DNA from: Oscillospiraceae bacterium
Lineage (GTDB): Bacteria; Bacillota; Clostridia; Oscillospirales; CAG-272
Length of the DNA: 63,501 bases
Assembly (NCBI GenBank): GCA_015063645.1
Contig: SVTS01000005.1
Span: forward strand, 1-63,501
Direction of reading: 5' to 3'
The position numbers and the translations under genes are program-made. The notes below the pieces were generated by a model that saw only the letters and a program-made list of their open reading frames with translations, made no database searches and had not been told where the DNA came from. Shown piece after piece: positions 8,428-17,656 of the stretch. The stretch's first letter is position 1; every line of letters starts with the position of its first letter.

Positions 8428-10317
8428 ATGCTTACACTTGATCATATACTGAGTTCTCCTATGAGTGCCGAGGAATATCTGCAGAGTCAGAGAGAACGGC
8501 TTCGCGGCAAGCATGACGGAATCTGCCGGGAAATCAAAGAAAGCGGTAAGAATCCCTCATGGCGTGAGGATCTGCTTCGCCGTGCAGATTTGTTCATGCG
8601 GAATATGTATCTGCTTCCCGGTACCGGCGGCAAGCCCATGTTTGTCGGTGATCCGCCTGCGTGGAATGTCCGTCTCGTGCACGATGAGGAATATCTGTGG
8701 GGACTGAACCGTCTGCCGGAGCAGGGACCGCTTTGCCGCGCTTATCTGTTGACAGGTGAGAAGAAATACGCCGAAAAAGCTCTGGCAAACATTCTGAACT
8801 GGATCGAAGTCTGTCCCTGCCCTGACTTTGGCACAGACGATCCTGTTACACTGCGCCGCCGCTTCAACAACACGGTGGACATCTCTCCCTGGCGCATTCT
8901 GGAAGCAGGCATCCGCCTGTTTGACTCCTGGCGGAACGCCTACATCTGTCTTCTCTACTCGGATCTGATGACACCGGAAGTGCATGAGACGATGATTCGT
9001 TCCATGCATGAACAGGCGCAGGTTCTCTCCCACGTATCTCCGATTATCTGGCCGAACGCTGACCACAATCACTTTTTCCACGAAATGCTCGGTCTGCTCT
9101 GCGCTTCCGTCGACCATCCCGAATGGAAACAATCGGCTCAATGGCAGGAGCAATCGATCCGCGAGCTGATCCGCTGCTGTCAGGCGCAGATCACGCCGGA
9201 GGGCGGTCAGCTGGAGGGATGCCCCGGTTATCATGGCGGCTGTCTTACGATGATGTTCTCCATCGTAAAGATTCTGCGTGAGAACTCTCTGGAAATCCCC
9301 GCTGTGCTGTCCGAATGTATTAATAAGGCTTCCCAGTACTCGGTATGGACGATGAAGCCCACGGGCATTCTGGCATCTGTGGGTGATACCGGCATTTCCG
9401 CGGGCAATCTGCCCCATCAGACAGAGATACATCACTCCCTTTTCGGTGATTACGGTATTTTTGATAGAATCCGCCCGCTGATCTCCGACACGCCCCCAAC
9501 GGAAGATTTTCCCGGCGGTATCATGCATTTCCGCACTCTGGGACAGATCACGGCGCGAAGCGGATGGACAAAGGACGATTCTTTCTTCATGTTATGCTGC
9601 AACACACCCGTTCCCAACGGTCACTCTCATCAGGATCCCATGTCGTTTGTGCTTACGCTGAACGGTCGGGATATTGTCACCGATCCTTCCTCCTGCACGT
9701 ATCAGGACGGAGACAAGCGGAAGCTGTACAAATCCCCCGAATATCACTCCTGTCTGACATTCGGAGGACGTCCGCCTTTTGAATACGTCTCCACCTGGGT
9801 ATTCGGTCCGCAGAAGGAAGGCAAAACCGGCAGCATATACTCATGTGACGGTCTGCTTGCAGGCGATGCAATGCACATGAATTACGAGCCGAACGAACAT
9901 CGCCGTCTGTGTGCGCTTGTAGATAAGGATGTTTTCCTTGTGGCGGATGATGTGGTCAACAAGACCGGCGAAACCGTGCGGATGTATTTCCACATGGATA
10001 CGCCGGACTGGACGATCACCGATACGGGTGCTGCGGATGAGTTTACTTCCGTGTATCTGCCTGCCGGCACGGAATGGAGTCTCGCTGACTCCAGCAAATC
10101 ACCGCGTTCGGATGTGGAAATTCCCACACGGCGGATCGTGGTCACGGATGAGAATCCTGCCGAGGAAGCACTGTATGTCACTGTATTCTCCGCATCCGCG
10201 GATATCACGGACATTTCCGCATGCAGATGTGCTGACGGAATCCGGATTTCCTACAGAAAAGCCGGAGTTCCTGTGTGTCTTCTCTGGAAATACGGTATTT
10301 CCTGCGAGAAAATTTGA
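8428..10317 (+). CDS. Cytoplasmic heparinase II/III-like protein
   Basis: This is a 629-aa protein without a signal peptide. An alpha-helical first half contains WPNADHNHFFHEMLG, and GGQLEGCPGYHGG follows around residue 265. The heparinase II/III C-terminal block, NGHSHQDPMSFVLTLNGRD, lies near residue 397 and holds the characteristic His-x-His-x-Asp. Relatives (PL12, PL15, PL17 and PL21 type) cleave uronic-acid oligosaccharides. The ATG at 8428 follows AAAGGAG at good spacing, and an in-frame upstream ATG at 8383 lacks one. It is the last gene of the etf-dehydrogenase operon, 50 bp after it, with a strong terminator. Location and neighbours suggest it acts on imported oligosaccharides. Confidence 0.78.
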   Translation: MLTLDHILSSPMSAEEYLQSQRERLRGKHDGICREIKESGKNPSWREDLLRRADLFMRNMYLLPGTGGKPMFVGDPPAWNVRLVHDEEYLWGLNRLPEQGPLCRAYLLTGEKKYAEKALANILNWIEVCPCPDFGTDDPVTLRRRFNNTVDISPWRILEAGIRLFDSWRNAYICLLYSDLMTPEVHETMIRSMHEQAQVLSHVSPIIWPNADHNHFFHEMLGLLCASVDHPEWKQSAQWQEQSIRELIRCCQAQITPEGGQLEGCPGYHGGCLTMMFSIVKILRENSLEIPAVLSECINKASQYSVWTMKPTGILASVGDTGISAGNLPHQTEIHHSLFGDYGIFDRIRPLISDTPPTEDFPGGIMHFRTLGQITARSGWTKDDSFFMLCCNTPVPNGHSHQDPMSFVLTLNGRDIVTDPSSCTYQDGDKRKLYKSPEYHSCLTFGGRPPFEYVSTWVFGPQKEGKTGSIYSCDGLLAGDAMHMNYEPNEHRRLCALVDKDVFLVADDVVNKTGETVRMYFHMDTPDWTITDTGAADEFTSVYLPAGTEWSLADSSKSPRSDVEIPTRRIVVTDENPAEEALYVTVFSASADITDISACRCADGIRISYRKAGVPVCLLWKYGISCEKI

Positions 10318-10325
10318 GCAACACA

Positions 10326-10359
10326 AAAAGCGATGCCGATGTAAATCGGCATCGCTTTT
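10326..10359. terminator. Bidirectional terminator between convergent operons
   Basis: Perfect 15-bp stem AAAAGCGATGCCGAT / ATCGGCATCGCTTTT with a GTAA loop. The A and T runs make it work from both sides: for the heparinase operon (+) and the UroD/corrinoid operon (-). Confidence 0.92.
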
Positions 10360-10364
10360 CTGAT

Positions 10365-11423
10365 TCAGAAATTTCCGGCTTCTTTGGCGGCGGCAACGAT
10401 TTTCCGCATGGTATCAAGAGATACATCGTTGGGGATGGAATGGTCGGAGGAGAAAACATATCCGCCGTTTTCTTTCAGCACGGGGACTTTTTCGCGGATC
10501 TCTTCCAGAATCACATCCGTCTTATGCCACGTTGCGGCGTTGGTACCGCCGTGCAGGGCGATCCTGTCTCCGTACTCACGTTTGACAGCAAACACGTCCA
10601 TGCCGGCTTTGACCTCCAGCGGATTCAGGGCGTCAATGCCAGTATCCACCACGTCGGGCAGGAGATTCATGATATTTCCGCAGGAATGCATAGAGGCATA
10701 GATCCCACGGCTGTGCGCCCATTCCACGGCACGTTTATGATACGGTTTCACAAGTTCACGGTACGTATTCGGGGAGAAGAACGACGTACCTTTGTAGCCC
10801 ATATCATCCGGCCAGCGGATTTCGTCGAAGTGATAACCGGCATCCCAGATTCTGCCGAAGAGCGTTTCACAGCGGTTCAGGTAGGTATCGAAGATATCCA
10901 TGGCAAGTTCTGGTTCTTCCATCATGATGATGAGAAAATTCTCCGTTCCCACCATCCAGGAATGGGACACGTCAAATCCGAACCAGAAACCGGCACGGAT
11001 CCAGCGTCCTTCACTGCGCCATTTAGCAAAATTATTTTTCAGACTATCCCAGGGGATACGGTCATCGTCCAGAGTCATCTGCGCCTTTGCTTCTTCCCAT
11101 GCTGCAGCAGTCGTGATCTTGAAATCCAGCATTTCCGGTGTGGAATCTTCCGCCTTGAACTGCTTCATCGTCACGCCCCATTTGGTGGTGACGATTTTAT
11201 AGCGATCTGTTTCCTCAAGGACACGCACGGGCAGACGCGGGGTTATATCCACGCCGATCTGCTCGATTTTATCCACATCGAAGAAATCACGCCAGTCTGC
11301 ATTCGCCGGCATTCCCTCGGCGTGCCAGCGGCGGACAGTACCCGCCCATGGCTGATCTGCAATCGGAACACGGTCTGCTTCCGTATGGTCATACATACGT
11401 TTCATACGTTCTCTGGTAGTCAT
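10365..11423 (-). CDS. UroD/MtaA-superfamily protein 1 (HSC motif)
   Basis: This is a 352-aa TIM-barrel protein of the uroporphyrinogen decarboxylase superfamily, which includes the corrinoid-linked methyltransferases MtaA, MtbA and CmuA. The H-S-C-G-N motif near residue 242 matches the first two zinc ligands of MtaA-type enzymes. Where these usually have a third Cys late in the barrel, it reads FSSDHSIPND, so that ligand is absent or different. It is the last gene of a minus-strand operon with six relatives and one corrinoid protein, so methyl transfer rather than haem synthesis is the likely role; no other haem genes are present. GGAGG lies 5 nt before the ATG. Confidence 0.8.
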   Translation of the reverse strand: MTTRERMKRMYDHTEADRVPIADQPWAGTVRRWHAEGMPANADWRDFFDVDKIEQIGVDITPRLPVRVLEETDRYKIVTTKWGVTMKQFKAEDSTPEMLDFKITTAAAWEEAKAQMTLDDDRIPWDSLKNNFAKWRSEGRWIRAGFWFGFDVSHSWMVGTENFLIIMMEEPELAMDIFDTYLNRCETLFGRIWDAGYHFDEIRWPDDMGYKGTSFFSPNTYRELVKPYHKRAVEWAHSRGIYASMHSCGNIMNLLPDVVDTGIDALNPLEVKAGMDVFAVKREYGDRIALHGGTNAATWHKTDVILEEIREKVPVLKENGGYVFSSDHSIPNDVSLDTMRKIVAAAKEAGNF

Positions 11424-11437
11424 AGATACCTCCGAAT

Positions 11438-12478
11438 TTATTCGACACGGTATTTTTCGAATGCGTTATAGAACGCAAGAATGCGATCCATTTTGCCTGC
11501 CTGCCAGGCATATTTGGCAAACTGCGTGCGGATTTCCGTCACGCCCGACTCCACGGCATGATCCACCCATGCCTGTATTTCCGCGTCAGACATTTCCACG
11601 ACCCGGTATTCGTACAGAAGCCAATCGAACGGAATATCCGTATTTTCACGGATACTTTCGATTGTCAGCGCATCGGACACAGAGGGCTGATAATGGGTAA
11701 CACCTGCGTCCTTCAGATACTTCAGATGTGCGGGCTGCAGATTCTCACAGTGCAGGAAGCGCTTGGTTCCCGAACACAGTCCTTCGTAATAACGCGTCCA
11801 ATAGGGAATCACAAATTCTGACCACATGGCAGGCGAAATCAGGCTGGCAAAATCGTCCGCGAGATGCGCAGAGTTCGGATTGACCTCCTGCCAGCCGTTG
11901 GTTCGATTGAAAAATTTGCGGAAATTGATGACACTCTCGTTGACCAGCGTAAGGAAAGTATGCACCTTCTCGGGCTCATCATAGAGATCGCAGTAGAAAT
12001 CCTGTCCGCGGATCAGCACCGCCGTAGTAATCGCACCCTCCAGCCCATACCCCGCAAGTGGGAAAACATTAAACTGCGGAAATTCCTTACGGATTGCAGC
12101 ATTCATTTCCATATAGCGGCGGCATTCCTGCGCCGCGCCGAAATCTATATTCTTCCGCTCTTCCATGAATGCGATTGCCGCGTCAATGCTGTCCACACAG
12201 CTATGTATGTTCGGCTCGCCCTCCTCGGGGCGTTCAAGCGGTACACCCAGACTAACCAGATGACCGTAAGAAAGCGGCGGAGCACAGGGGATACGAAGTG
12301 CCAGACGATCCCCGAAATACGCGGAAATCTGCGCATTGGCCTCGCGCCACGCGGCAATGCATTTATCCGTATTCCGATAGAATTCGCCGTCCGTAATACC
12401 GCCCAGATAGGGGATCAGATTGTGCAGATACTCAGCCACAGGATAAATCGGTGTCCCATTGTAGCTGTATTTTCTCAT
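11438..12478 (-). CDS. UroD-superfamily protein 2 (HCEN motif; tandem copy of the next gene)
   Basis: This is a 346-aa UroD-like TIM-barrel protein, closely similar along its whole length to the gene at 12496-13536; both start MRKYSY and end with YNAFEKY. The zinc-ligand region reads FLHCENLQPAHLKYLKDAG, with His and Cys adjacent instead of the usual HxC, followed by THYQPSVSDALTIE. The ATG at 12478 follows GGAGG at 8 nt; a GTG three codons upstream overlaps that site and was rejected. Function is unknown; context suggests a substrate-specific corrinoid methyltransferase or accessory subunit. Confidence 0.78.
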   Translation of the reverse strand: MRKYSYNGTPIYPVAEYLHNLIPYLGGITDGEFYRNTDKCIAAWREANAQISAYFGDRLALRIPCAPPLSYGHLVSLGVPLERPEEGEPNIHSCVDSIDAAIAFMEERKNIDFGAAQECRRYMEMNAAIRKEFPQFNVFPLAGYGLEGAITTAVLIRGQDFYCDLYDEPEKVHTFLTLVNESVINFRKFFNRTNGWQEVNPNSAHLADDFASLISPAMWSEFVIPYWTRYYEGLCSGTKRFLHCENLQPAHLKYLKDAGVTHYQPSVSDALTIESIRENTDIPFDWLLYEYRVVEMSDAEIQAWVDHAVESGVTEIRTQFAKYAWQAGKMDRILAFYNAFEKYRVE

Positions 12479-12495
12479 AACAGTCACCTCCGTAT

Positions 12496-13536
12496 TTATT
12501 CGACACTGTATTTTTCGAACGCATTATAGAACGCAAGAATGCGGTCCATTTTGCCGATGCTCCATGCATACTTACCGAACTGGGTACGGATTTTGGTGAT
12601 ACCCGATTCAACGGCATAATCGACCCACGCCTGGATCTCCTCATCCGTCATATCGACAATGCGGTATGCGTACAGGAGCCAGTCGAAGGGGATATCCGTA
12701 TTAGCTTTGACATTCTCGATCGTCAGCGCATCTGCTACGGAGGGCTGATAATGGGTTACGCCTGCATCTTTCAGGTATTTCAGCTGTGCGGGATGGGTAT
12801 TCTCACAGTGAACGGAACGGGACTTTCCGGTGCTCAGTGCTTCAAAATACCGCACCCAATAGGGGATAACGAACTCCGACCACATATCCGGCGGGATCAG
12901 GCTGGCGAAGTCATCGGCGATGCCGACACTGACTTTACTGACTTCCGCAACACCGTTGACACGGTTGCAGAATTTTTTGAAATCGATGATGCTCTCATTC
13001 AGCAGAGTCAGGAAAGTATGGACCTTATCCGGATCGTCATACAGATCGCAGAAGAAATCCTGACCGCGCAGAAGCTCAGCCGTGGTGATCACACCCTCAA
13101 GACCGTATCCGGCGAGGGGCGCGATTTTATACTGCGGGAACGCCTCTTGAATCGCGGCATTCATTTCGATATACCGGCGGCATTCCGGAGCGGCGCCGAA
13201 GTCGATATTCTTCCGCTCTTCCAGAAATGCGATACCCTCATCAATACTGTTTACGCAGTGCTGGACATTCGGCTCTGCGTCCTCGGGCTGATGGAAAGGC
13301 ACGCCCAGACTTACAAGATGTCCGTAGGAAAGCGGAGGCGCACTTGGAGCGCGGGGCGCAAGCAAATCGCCGAAATATGCGGCGATCTGCTCATTGGCAC
13401 TCCTCCACGCAGAAATACATTTATCCGTATCCTTATAGAATTCACCTTCTGTGATACCGCCCAGATAGGGGATCACGTCGTGATAGATTTCTACTACGGG
13501 TTTGATTTCTTTGTCCCTGTAGCTGTACTTTCTCAT
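12496..13536 (-). CDS. UroD-superfamily protein 3 (HCEN motif; tandem copy of the previous gene)
   Basis: This is a 346-aa UroD-like protein and the tandem paralogue of the gene at 11438. It shares APPLSYGHLVSLGVP, ERKNIDFGAA, the HCEN motif (SVHCENTHPAQLKYLKDAG) and the THYQPSV block. Its ends match the neighbouring copy even at nucleotide level around the stop codon, which points to a fairly recent duplication. AAGGAGG lies before the ATG. It sits in the corrinoid operon between two other UroD-type genes. Keeping two near-equal copies may mean two related substrates or a heteromer; neither can be shown from sequence. Confidence 0.78.
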   Translation of the reverse strand: MRKYSYRDKEIKPVVEIYHDVIPYLGGITEGEFYKDTDKCISAWRSANEQIAAYFGDLLAPRAPSAPPLSYGHLVSLGVPFHQPEDAEPNVQHCVNSIDEGIAFLEERKNIDFGAAPECRRYIEMNAAIQEAFPQYKIAPLAGYGLEGVITTAELLRGQDFFCDLYDDPDKVHTFLTLLNESIIDFKKFCNRVNGVAEVSKVSVGIADDFASLIPPDMWSEFVIPYWVRYFEALSTGKSRSVHCENTHPAQLKYLKDAGVTHYQPSVADALTIENVKANTDIPFDWLLYAYRIVDMTDEEIQAWVDYAVESGITKIRTQFGKYAWSIGKMDRILAFYNAFEKYSVE

Positions 13537-13555
13537 AAATAATCCTCCTTATGAA

Positions 13556-14671
13556 TCAGAACGCCATGCGTTCCCATCCTTCACCGCTCACGGGCGGCAG
13601 CCCCAGCAGTTCCCTGCCCAGCTTTACATAGTAGCGATAATTTTCAATCGGCACACCGTTCGGAATACGGTGATCCAGTGCAAAGATTGTTCCGCCTCCC
13701 AGCATGGGAGCCGCCATTTTGTATTCCAGTTCTGCACGGATAGCATCTTTATCGCGGCGGAGGACATGCTTATCGATACCGCCTTTGATATAGAACTGTT
13801 TTCCGTATTTTTTGCGCAGCTGTACCATATCCATGCCCGCCGCAGGTTCGCAGGGATAGAAACAGTTCACGCCGGCATCGAGGAAGACATCAATAACCGC
13901 TTCCATATTGCCGTCGCTGTCCTGAGAGAACAGTTTGGCACCCTGCGCCTGTGCCGCAGCCCAGACTTTTTTATAATACGGTGCAATGAATTCGGAGATT
14001 ATGGACGGACCGAGGAGCGGACCGGATTTGCCTGCCATATCCTCATGGATGATCAGATTATCGATCGGCACGATATCGCCGACACGCTCGATTACTTTCA
14101 CGGCGGTATCCGCCATGGTGGTGAGCATATCTTCGATCATTTCCGGTTCATCGTAGAATGCGTAGCACAGAGCCTCCTCGCCGAGAAGCTGACGGGGCTC
14201 GTCAAATCCACCGCGCACGGAGAAAATCGTCAGATAACCCTTATCATACAGAGCTTTCTGCTGGAGCAGTGCTTCGCGGTTCACCCGATTCTCCGAAAAG
14301 GTATACCAATGTTTGATTTTCAGCCAGTCATCCATGGTTTTCACAGGATGTTCCATGGGAAGCGGAAGAGTGGCGCTGCTTTTGATCAGCTTCATCTTCC
14401 GCCCATAGGTGTCCCGGGAAATGGTATATTCCGGCGTATCCTCCAGAATGACTTTTTTCAGTCCGGTATGCGCACCTGTGGACCCGGAAAGACTTGTACG
14501 CATGACATAGTCCCAGTCGAACGCCGTCATGCCGATCTCTTTTTCCGATGCGCCCTGCGCCCGCCACTCTGCATCCAGTCCGACCAGCGGACCGAACAGT
14601 TCACAGAACATCTCGCGTCCGGTATATTCAAACTGGCAGTGGGCAATATATTGTTCTCTGTTCCAGATCAT
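13556..14671 (-). CDS. UroD-superfamily protein 4 lacking the Cys/His motif
   Basis: This is a 371-aa UroD-like TIM-barrel protein starting MIWNREQYIAHCQFEYTGRE. At the place of the zinc-ligand motif of MtaA-type enzymes it has LFSQDSDGNMEAVIDVF, with no Cys and no His; GGGTIFALDHRIPNGVP near the C-terminus aligns with the end of gene 1 of this cluster. The ATG at 14671 overlaps the stop of the upstream gene (ATGA), so the two are translationally coupled; a longer upstream reading is not supported by a ribosome-binding site. A metal-free UroD-type enzyme or a binding subunit is possible. It is clearly part of the corrinoid operon. Confidence 0.78.
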   Translation of the reverse strand: MIWNREQYIAHCQFEYTGREMFCELFGPLVGLDAEWRAQGASEKEIGMTAFDWDYVMRTSLSGSTGAHTGLKKVILEDTPEYTISRDTYGRKMKLIKSSATLPLPMEHPVKTMDDWLKIKHWYTFSENRVNREALLQQKALYDKGYLTIFSVRGGFDEPRQLLGEEALCYAFYDEPEMIEDMLTTMADTAVKVIERVGDIVPIDNLIIHEDMAGKSGPLLGPSIISEFIAPYYKKVWAAAQAQGAKLFSQDSDGNMEAVIDVFLDAGVNCFYPCEPAAGMDMVQLRKKYGKQFYIKGGIDKHVLRRDKDAIRAELEYKMAAPMLGGGTIFALDHRIPNGVPIENYRYYVKLGRELLGLPPVSGEGWERMAF

Positions 14672-15687
14672 GTGTATTTCTCCAATTTTCCGTAGAAAGA
14701 ATCTACTGCACTGAAAAATGCATCCAGATTCTCCCACGGGCTGTCTGCGGGAATATCACAGCCGGAGGAAATCACGAAATTCGGAAACGCGGAGCATTCG
14801 CCCATAATCCGCAGGGTTTCCGCACGGACGGATTCCGGTGTGCCGTTCTTCAGCTGACCGGCGGGATCCACGTTACCCATCACAACTGTATCAGCAGGGG
14901 CTTTTTCCAGCATATCTTTCAGACTGACTGCATTGCCGAAATGATATGCGGCGGCACCGACGGACAGAATGGAATCTGCCATCAGAAGGACGTTATTGCC
15001 GCAGTTATGGTAGATCACGATGAATTCGTCATCCTGAACGGCTTCGATCACTTCACGGACGTATTTTTCGGAAAATTCCTCCGCAAGAGCGGGAGAAAGC
15101 ATACCGGTCAGGGGCTCCGCCATCACAACGCCGGATGCTCCTGCAGCCTTGTAGGCAAGGATATACTTTTTCAGGAATGCAGCAGCCTTTTCCATGACAG
15201 CATGGACCATCTCAGGTTCCGCATAGCAGTTGACCATGATCTCGGTAACGTCCATCAGACGCCCTGCTAGGGAGAACGGACCGATCACGCCGGCAAAAAC
15301 AGGACGGTCGGTGATCAGGGCACATGCCTGACGGATGGCTTCCTGATACAGTCCGCAGCGCGCGGCGGTTACATCCGGCACTGCCAGACTTTCCGCTTCC
15401 TCCATTGTGGTGACAAGCGCGCCGGTCACTGCGGGGACTTCGTTTTCATCAAAGCGGACTTCTGCGCCGAACGCTTCCGCTTCCACGGACAGATCCATCA
15501 TGCTGACAGCCGCCAGCGTATCACAGCGTTCCGCGATTTTCTTCATACCCCGTGCCTGCAGAGAGGCGTCATTGACAAGTTCCCTGACAGATACGCCGAG
15601 AAGCTGTACGCAGGGAAAGGAGAGAATCGGCATTGCTTTTTTTGTGGCGGACGCTTGCACGTCCGCCAACCATTTTCTCATATTCAT
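14668..15687 (-). CDS. MtaA/MtbA-type corrinoid methyltransferase (canonical zinc ligands)
   Basis: This is a 339-aa protein, the member of the cluster that looks most like classical MtaA/MtbA methylcobamide methyltransferases. It has IYHNCGNN (His-x-Cys) near residue 230 and ISSGCDIPADSPWENL near the C-terminus for the third Cys ligand, plus GVIGPFSLAGRLMDV and GNVDPAGQLKNGTPE. In methanogens such proteins move the methyl group from corrinoid protein to coenzyme M; in a bacterium the acceptor is more likely tetrahydrofolate or another thiol, or the protein loads the corrinoid. It lies 9 bp downstream of the corrinoid gene and overlaps the next gene by 4 bp. Confidence 0.83.
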   Translation of the reverse strand: MNMRKWLADVQASATKKAMPILSFPCVQLLGVSVRELVNDASLQARGMKKIAERCDTLAAVSMMDLSVEAEAFGAEVRFDENEVPAVTGALVTTMEEAESLAVPDVTAARCGLYQEAIRQACALITDRPVFAGVIGPFSLAGRLMDVTEIMVNCYAEPEMVHAVMEKAAAFLKKYILAYKAAGASGVVMAEPLTGMLSPALAEEFSEKYVREVIEAVQDDEFIVIYHNCGNNVLLMADSILSVGAAAYHFGNAVSLKDMLEKAPADTVVMGNVDPAGQLKNGTPESVRAETLRIMGECSAFPNFVISSGCDIPADSPWENLDAFFSAVDSFYGKLEKYT

Positions 15688-15696
15688 AGATAATCC

Positions 15697-16332
15697 TCAG
15701 GCGCGGCAGAAAGCTACAGCAGCATCTGCACAGCTGGATGCATCGGAAGTATAGCAGTCAGCACCGATGCTGTCACAGAAGCTCTGGGTTACAGGAGCAC
15801 CGCCGACCAGAATCTTCACCTGATCACGGATGCCGGCTTCCTTAGCCTTCTCAACAACGCGCTGCATTTCGTTCATGGTAGTGGTCAGAAGTGCGGAGCA
15901 GCAGATGAGATTTGCCTTATTCTCAATAGCGGCAGCAACGAACTGCTCAGCGCTTACGTCAACGCCCAGATCGACAACTTCAATGCCCTTGCCTTCCAGC
16001 ATCATCTTGACGATGTTCTTACCGATATCGTGCAGGTCGCCCTTAACGGTACCGATAACAGCAACGCCCTTATTCTTGACGTCAGCTGCCTTCAGATAGG
16101 GCTTCAGGATCTCCACGCCTGCGTTCATAGCGCGGGCTGCGATCAGGACTTCGGGAACGAATACTTCGTTGTTCTTGAATTTCTCGCCGATAACGGACAT
16201 ACCGCTCAGCAGACCTTCTTCCAGAATCTTCTCGGCATCGATACCGTCGGCGATTGCCTGGTTAACCAGTTCCTTTACCTTGGGGCTTCTGCCCTTCTGC
16301 AGAAATTCGCTGATCTCATTAAGAATGCTCAT
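15697..16332 (-). CDS. Corrinoid (B12-binding) methyl-carrier protein
   Basis: This is a 211-aa protein with an N-terminal four-helix cap domain (to about residue 85) and a C-terminal B12-binding Rossmann domain. The lower cobalt ligand motif is GTVKGDLHDIGKN (D99, H101, G104); CCSALLTTTM and VKILVGGAPV follow. It is the only corrinoid protein in the window and the expected methyl-carrying centre for the seven UroD-type proteins. The start is the ATG at 16332 after TTTGGAGG; a TTG five codons upstream lies on that ribosome-binding site. RACo (20067) would reactivate its cobalt after oxidation. Confidence 0.93.
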   Translation of the reverse strand: MSILNEISEFLQKGRSPKVKELVNQAIADGIDAEKILEEGLLSGMSVIGEKFKNNEVFVPEVLIAARAMNAGVEILKPYLKAADVKNKGVAVIGTVKGDLHDIGKNIVKMMLEGKGIEVVDLGVDVSAEQFVAAAIENKANLICCSALLTTTMNEMQRVVEKAKEAGIRDQVKILVGGAPVTQSFCDSIGADCYTSDASSCADAAVAFCRA

Positions 16333-16376
16333 GATTGTTTCCTCCAAAAAGATTAAAATTAATTTAAAAATTGTAT

Positions 16377-16400
16377 ATACATAAAATATGTATCAGAAAT
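16377..16400. promoter_or_regulatory. Palindrome and shared motif upstream of the corrinoid gene
   Basis: ATACATA-AAA-TATGTAT (16377-16393) is a perfect 7-bp inverted repeat in the 84-bp gap before the corrinoid gene. The 15-mer ATATGTATCAGAAAT (16386-16400) recurs exactly at 22492-22506, upstream of the solute-binding lipoprotein. A weak minus-strand promoter could overlap it. A shared regulator is inference. Confidence 0.5.
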
Positions 16401-16416
16401 CGGGGGGCAAACATTG

Positions 16417-17646
16417 TTACGCTTCGTCGTAATAACGGTCAAGCACGCTGCTTACCGTCTGAGCCCACACAATCAGGTTTTCAGGCCGCGAAGAAACTGT
16501 ACTGATATCCTTAAGAACGATATCATACGGACAGCCATAGCGCATGCAGGCACGGACTGTCTCTTCAATTTCCCGTGCAACGACCTCTGGGTCTGTACAG
16601 ATCGCCACATTGGCAGGATTGGGTTTTCTCGAAAGCACATAGTCTCCGCCGATCTGCTCCGCAGTCTTTTCCACATCTGCCCAGGGAGAACAGCCGATTT
16701 TTCGAAGATTCGTAATCTTTTTCAGCACGCTGATTCTGTCATCCAGCGGTTCACAGCAGCCATAATAGGTATAGGAAAAACGCTGTGCCACGGAGTGGAG
16801 ATAATCCACCTCAAATTCCTTGAACATTGCTGGAGAAATCGTACCAAAGGATTGAGCCATACTGCGGCACCACGTCCCCTTGAGACCTTCGGACGCCAGC
16901 CCCGATATGTCACCCGGCGTACAGTGCAGTGAAGACGGATTGTCCACATCCAGATTCTTCTCCACAAAATCAAGTTCCGCATGAGCAGCGGATGTGTATT
17001 TTTCCATGATCCTGTGCAGATATTCAGGACGGTCATACAGATCGATCAGGATAGGCTCAACACCGCGCATCCGGGTAATTTTATCCCAGGGGGCGTAGTA
17101 GAAGAAACCGAATCCATACAGTTTTACCGGAATAGCATCCCCGAAGAGTTCCGTATAGAACTCCATCCGTGCCGCATCCTTATCGGGACGGAGCGTAAAC
17201 TCAGGATCATGCATCTGCTCCAGCGCCGATTCGTCCGCCAGCACATCCTCAAATTCCCGCGAAACGATATTATTGATACTATCGGTACGCTTGAGATCGA
17301 CGGCTTTCCACTCGATACCGATTCCCGTAGAATCGACCGCACGCTTCAGACGGAAAAACGGCTCAAAATGATTATCCGCTTTGAAATGCTTCATATAGAA
17401 AAGAGCTTTGCGGAAATGAAGTTCCACCAGGCGCACCTGCTCGCTCTCGCAGATACAACTCAATTCTCCGTCCATATTCATCTGGTACCACGGAATTTCA
17501 TCCAGAATGACAGGAGGTCTGCACGGTTTCAGGTCATTTGTATCACGGAATCTTTTCCGCATTTTCTGCTGCTTCTCTGAGCAGACTTTTTCCATGTACT
17601 GTTTTGCCAGTTCACGGACAATCTGTTTATCTTTTTCCGCTATCAT
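16417..17646 (-). CDS. UroD-superfamily protein 5 (YGCCEP motif)
   Basis: This is a 409-aa protein, longer than the others because of an N-terminal extension that includes IPWYQMN and ESEQVRLVELHFRKAL. In the zinc-ligand region it reads YYGCCEPLDDRISVLKKI, with two adjacent Cys and no His at the usual place, followed by GCSPWADVEKTAEQIG. It belongs to the UroD/cobalamin-independent methionine synthase type of TIM barrels. It lies directly upstream of the corrinoid gene in the same operon. The ATG at 17646 has GAGG at good spacing; the ATG two codons upstream is too close to it. Function beyond corrinoid-linked methyl transfer is unknown. Confidence 0.78.
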   Translation of the reverse strand: MIAEKDKQIVRELAKQYMEKVCSEKQQKMRKRFRDTNDLKPCRPPVILDEIPWYQMNMDGELSCICESEQVRLVELHFRKALFYMKHFKADNHFEPFFRLKRAVDSTGIGIEWKAVDLKRTDSINNIVSREFEDVLADESALEQMHDPEFTLRPDKDAARMEFYTELFGDAIPVKLYGFGFFYYAPWDKITRMRGVEPILIDLYDRPEYLHRIMEKYTSAAHAELDFVEKNLDVDNPSSLHCTPGDISGLASEGLKGTWCRSMAQSFGTISPAMFKEFEVDYLHSVAQRFSYTYYGCCEPLDDRISVLKKITNLRKIGCSPWADVEKTAEQIGGDYVLSRKPNPANVAICTDPEVVAREIEETVRACMRYGCPYDIVLKDISTVSSRPENLIVWAQTVSSVLDRYYDEA

Positions 17647-17656
17647 GCACATTTCC

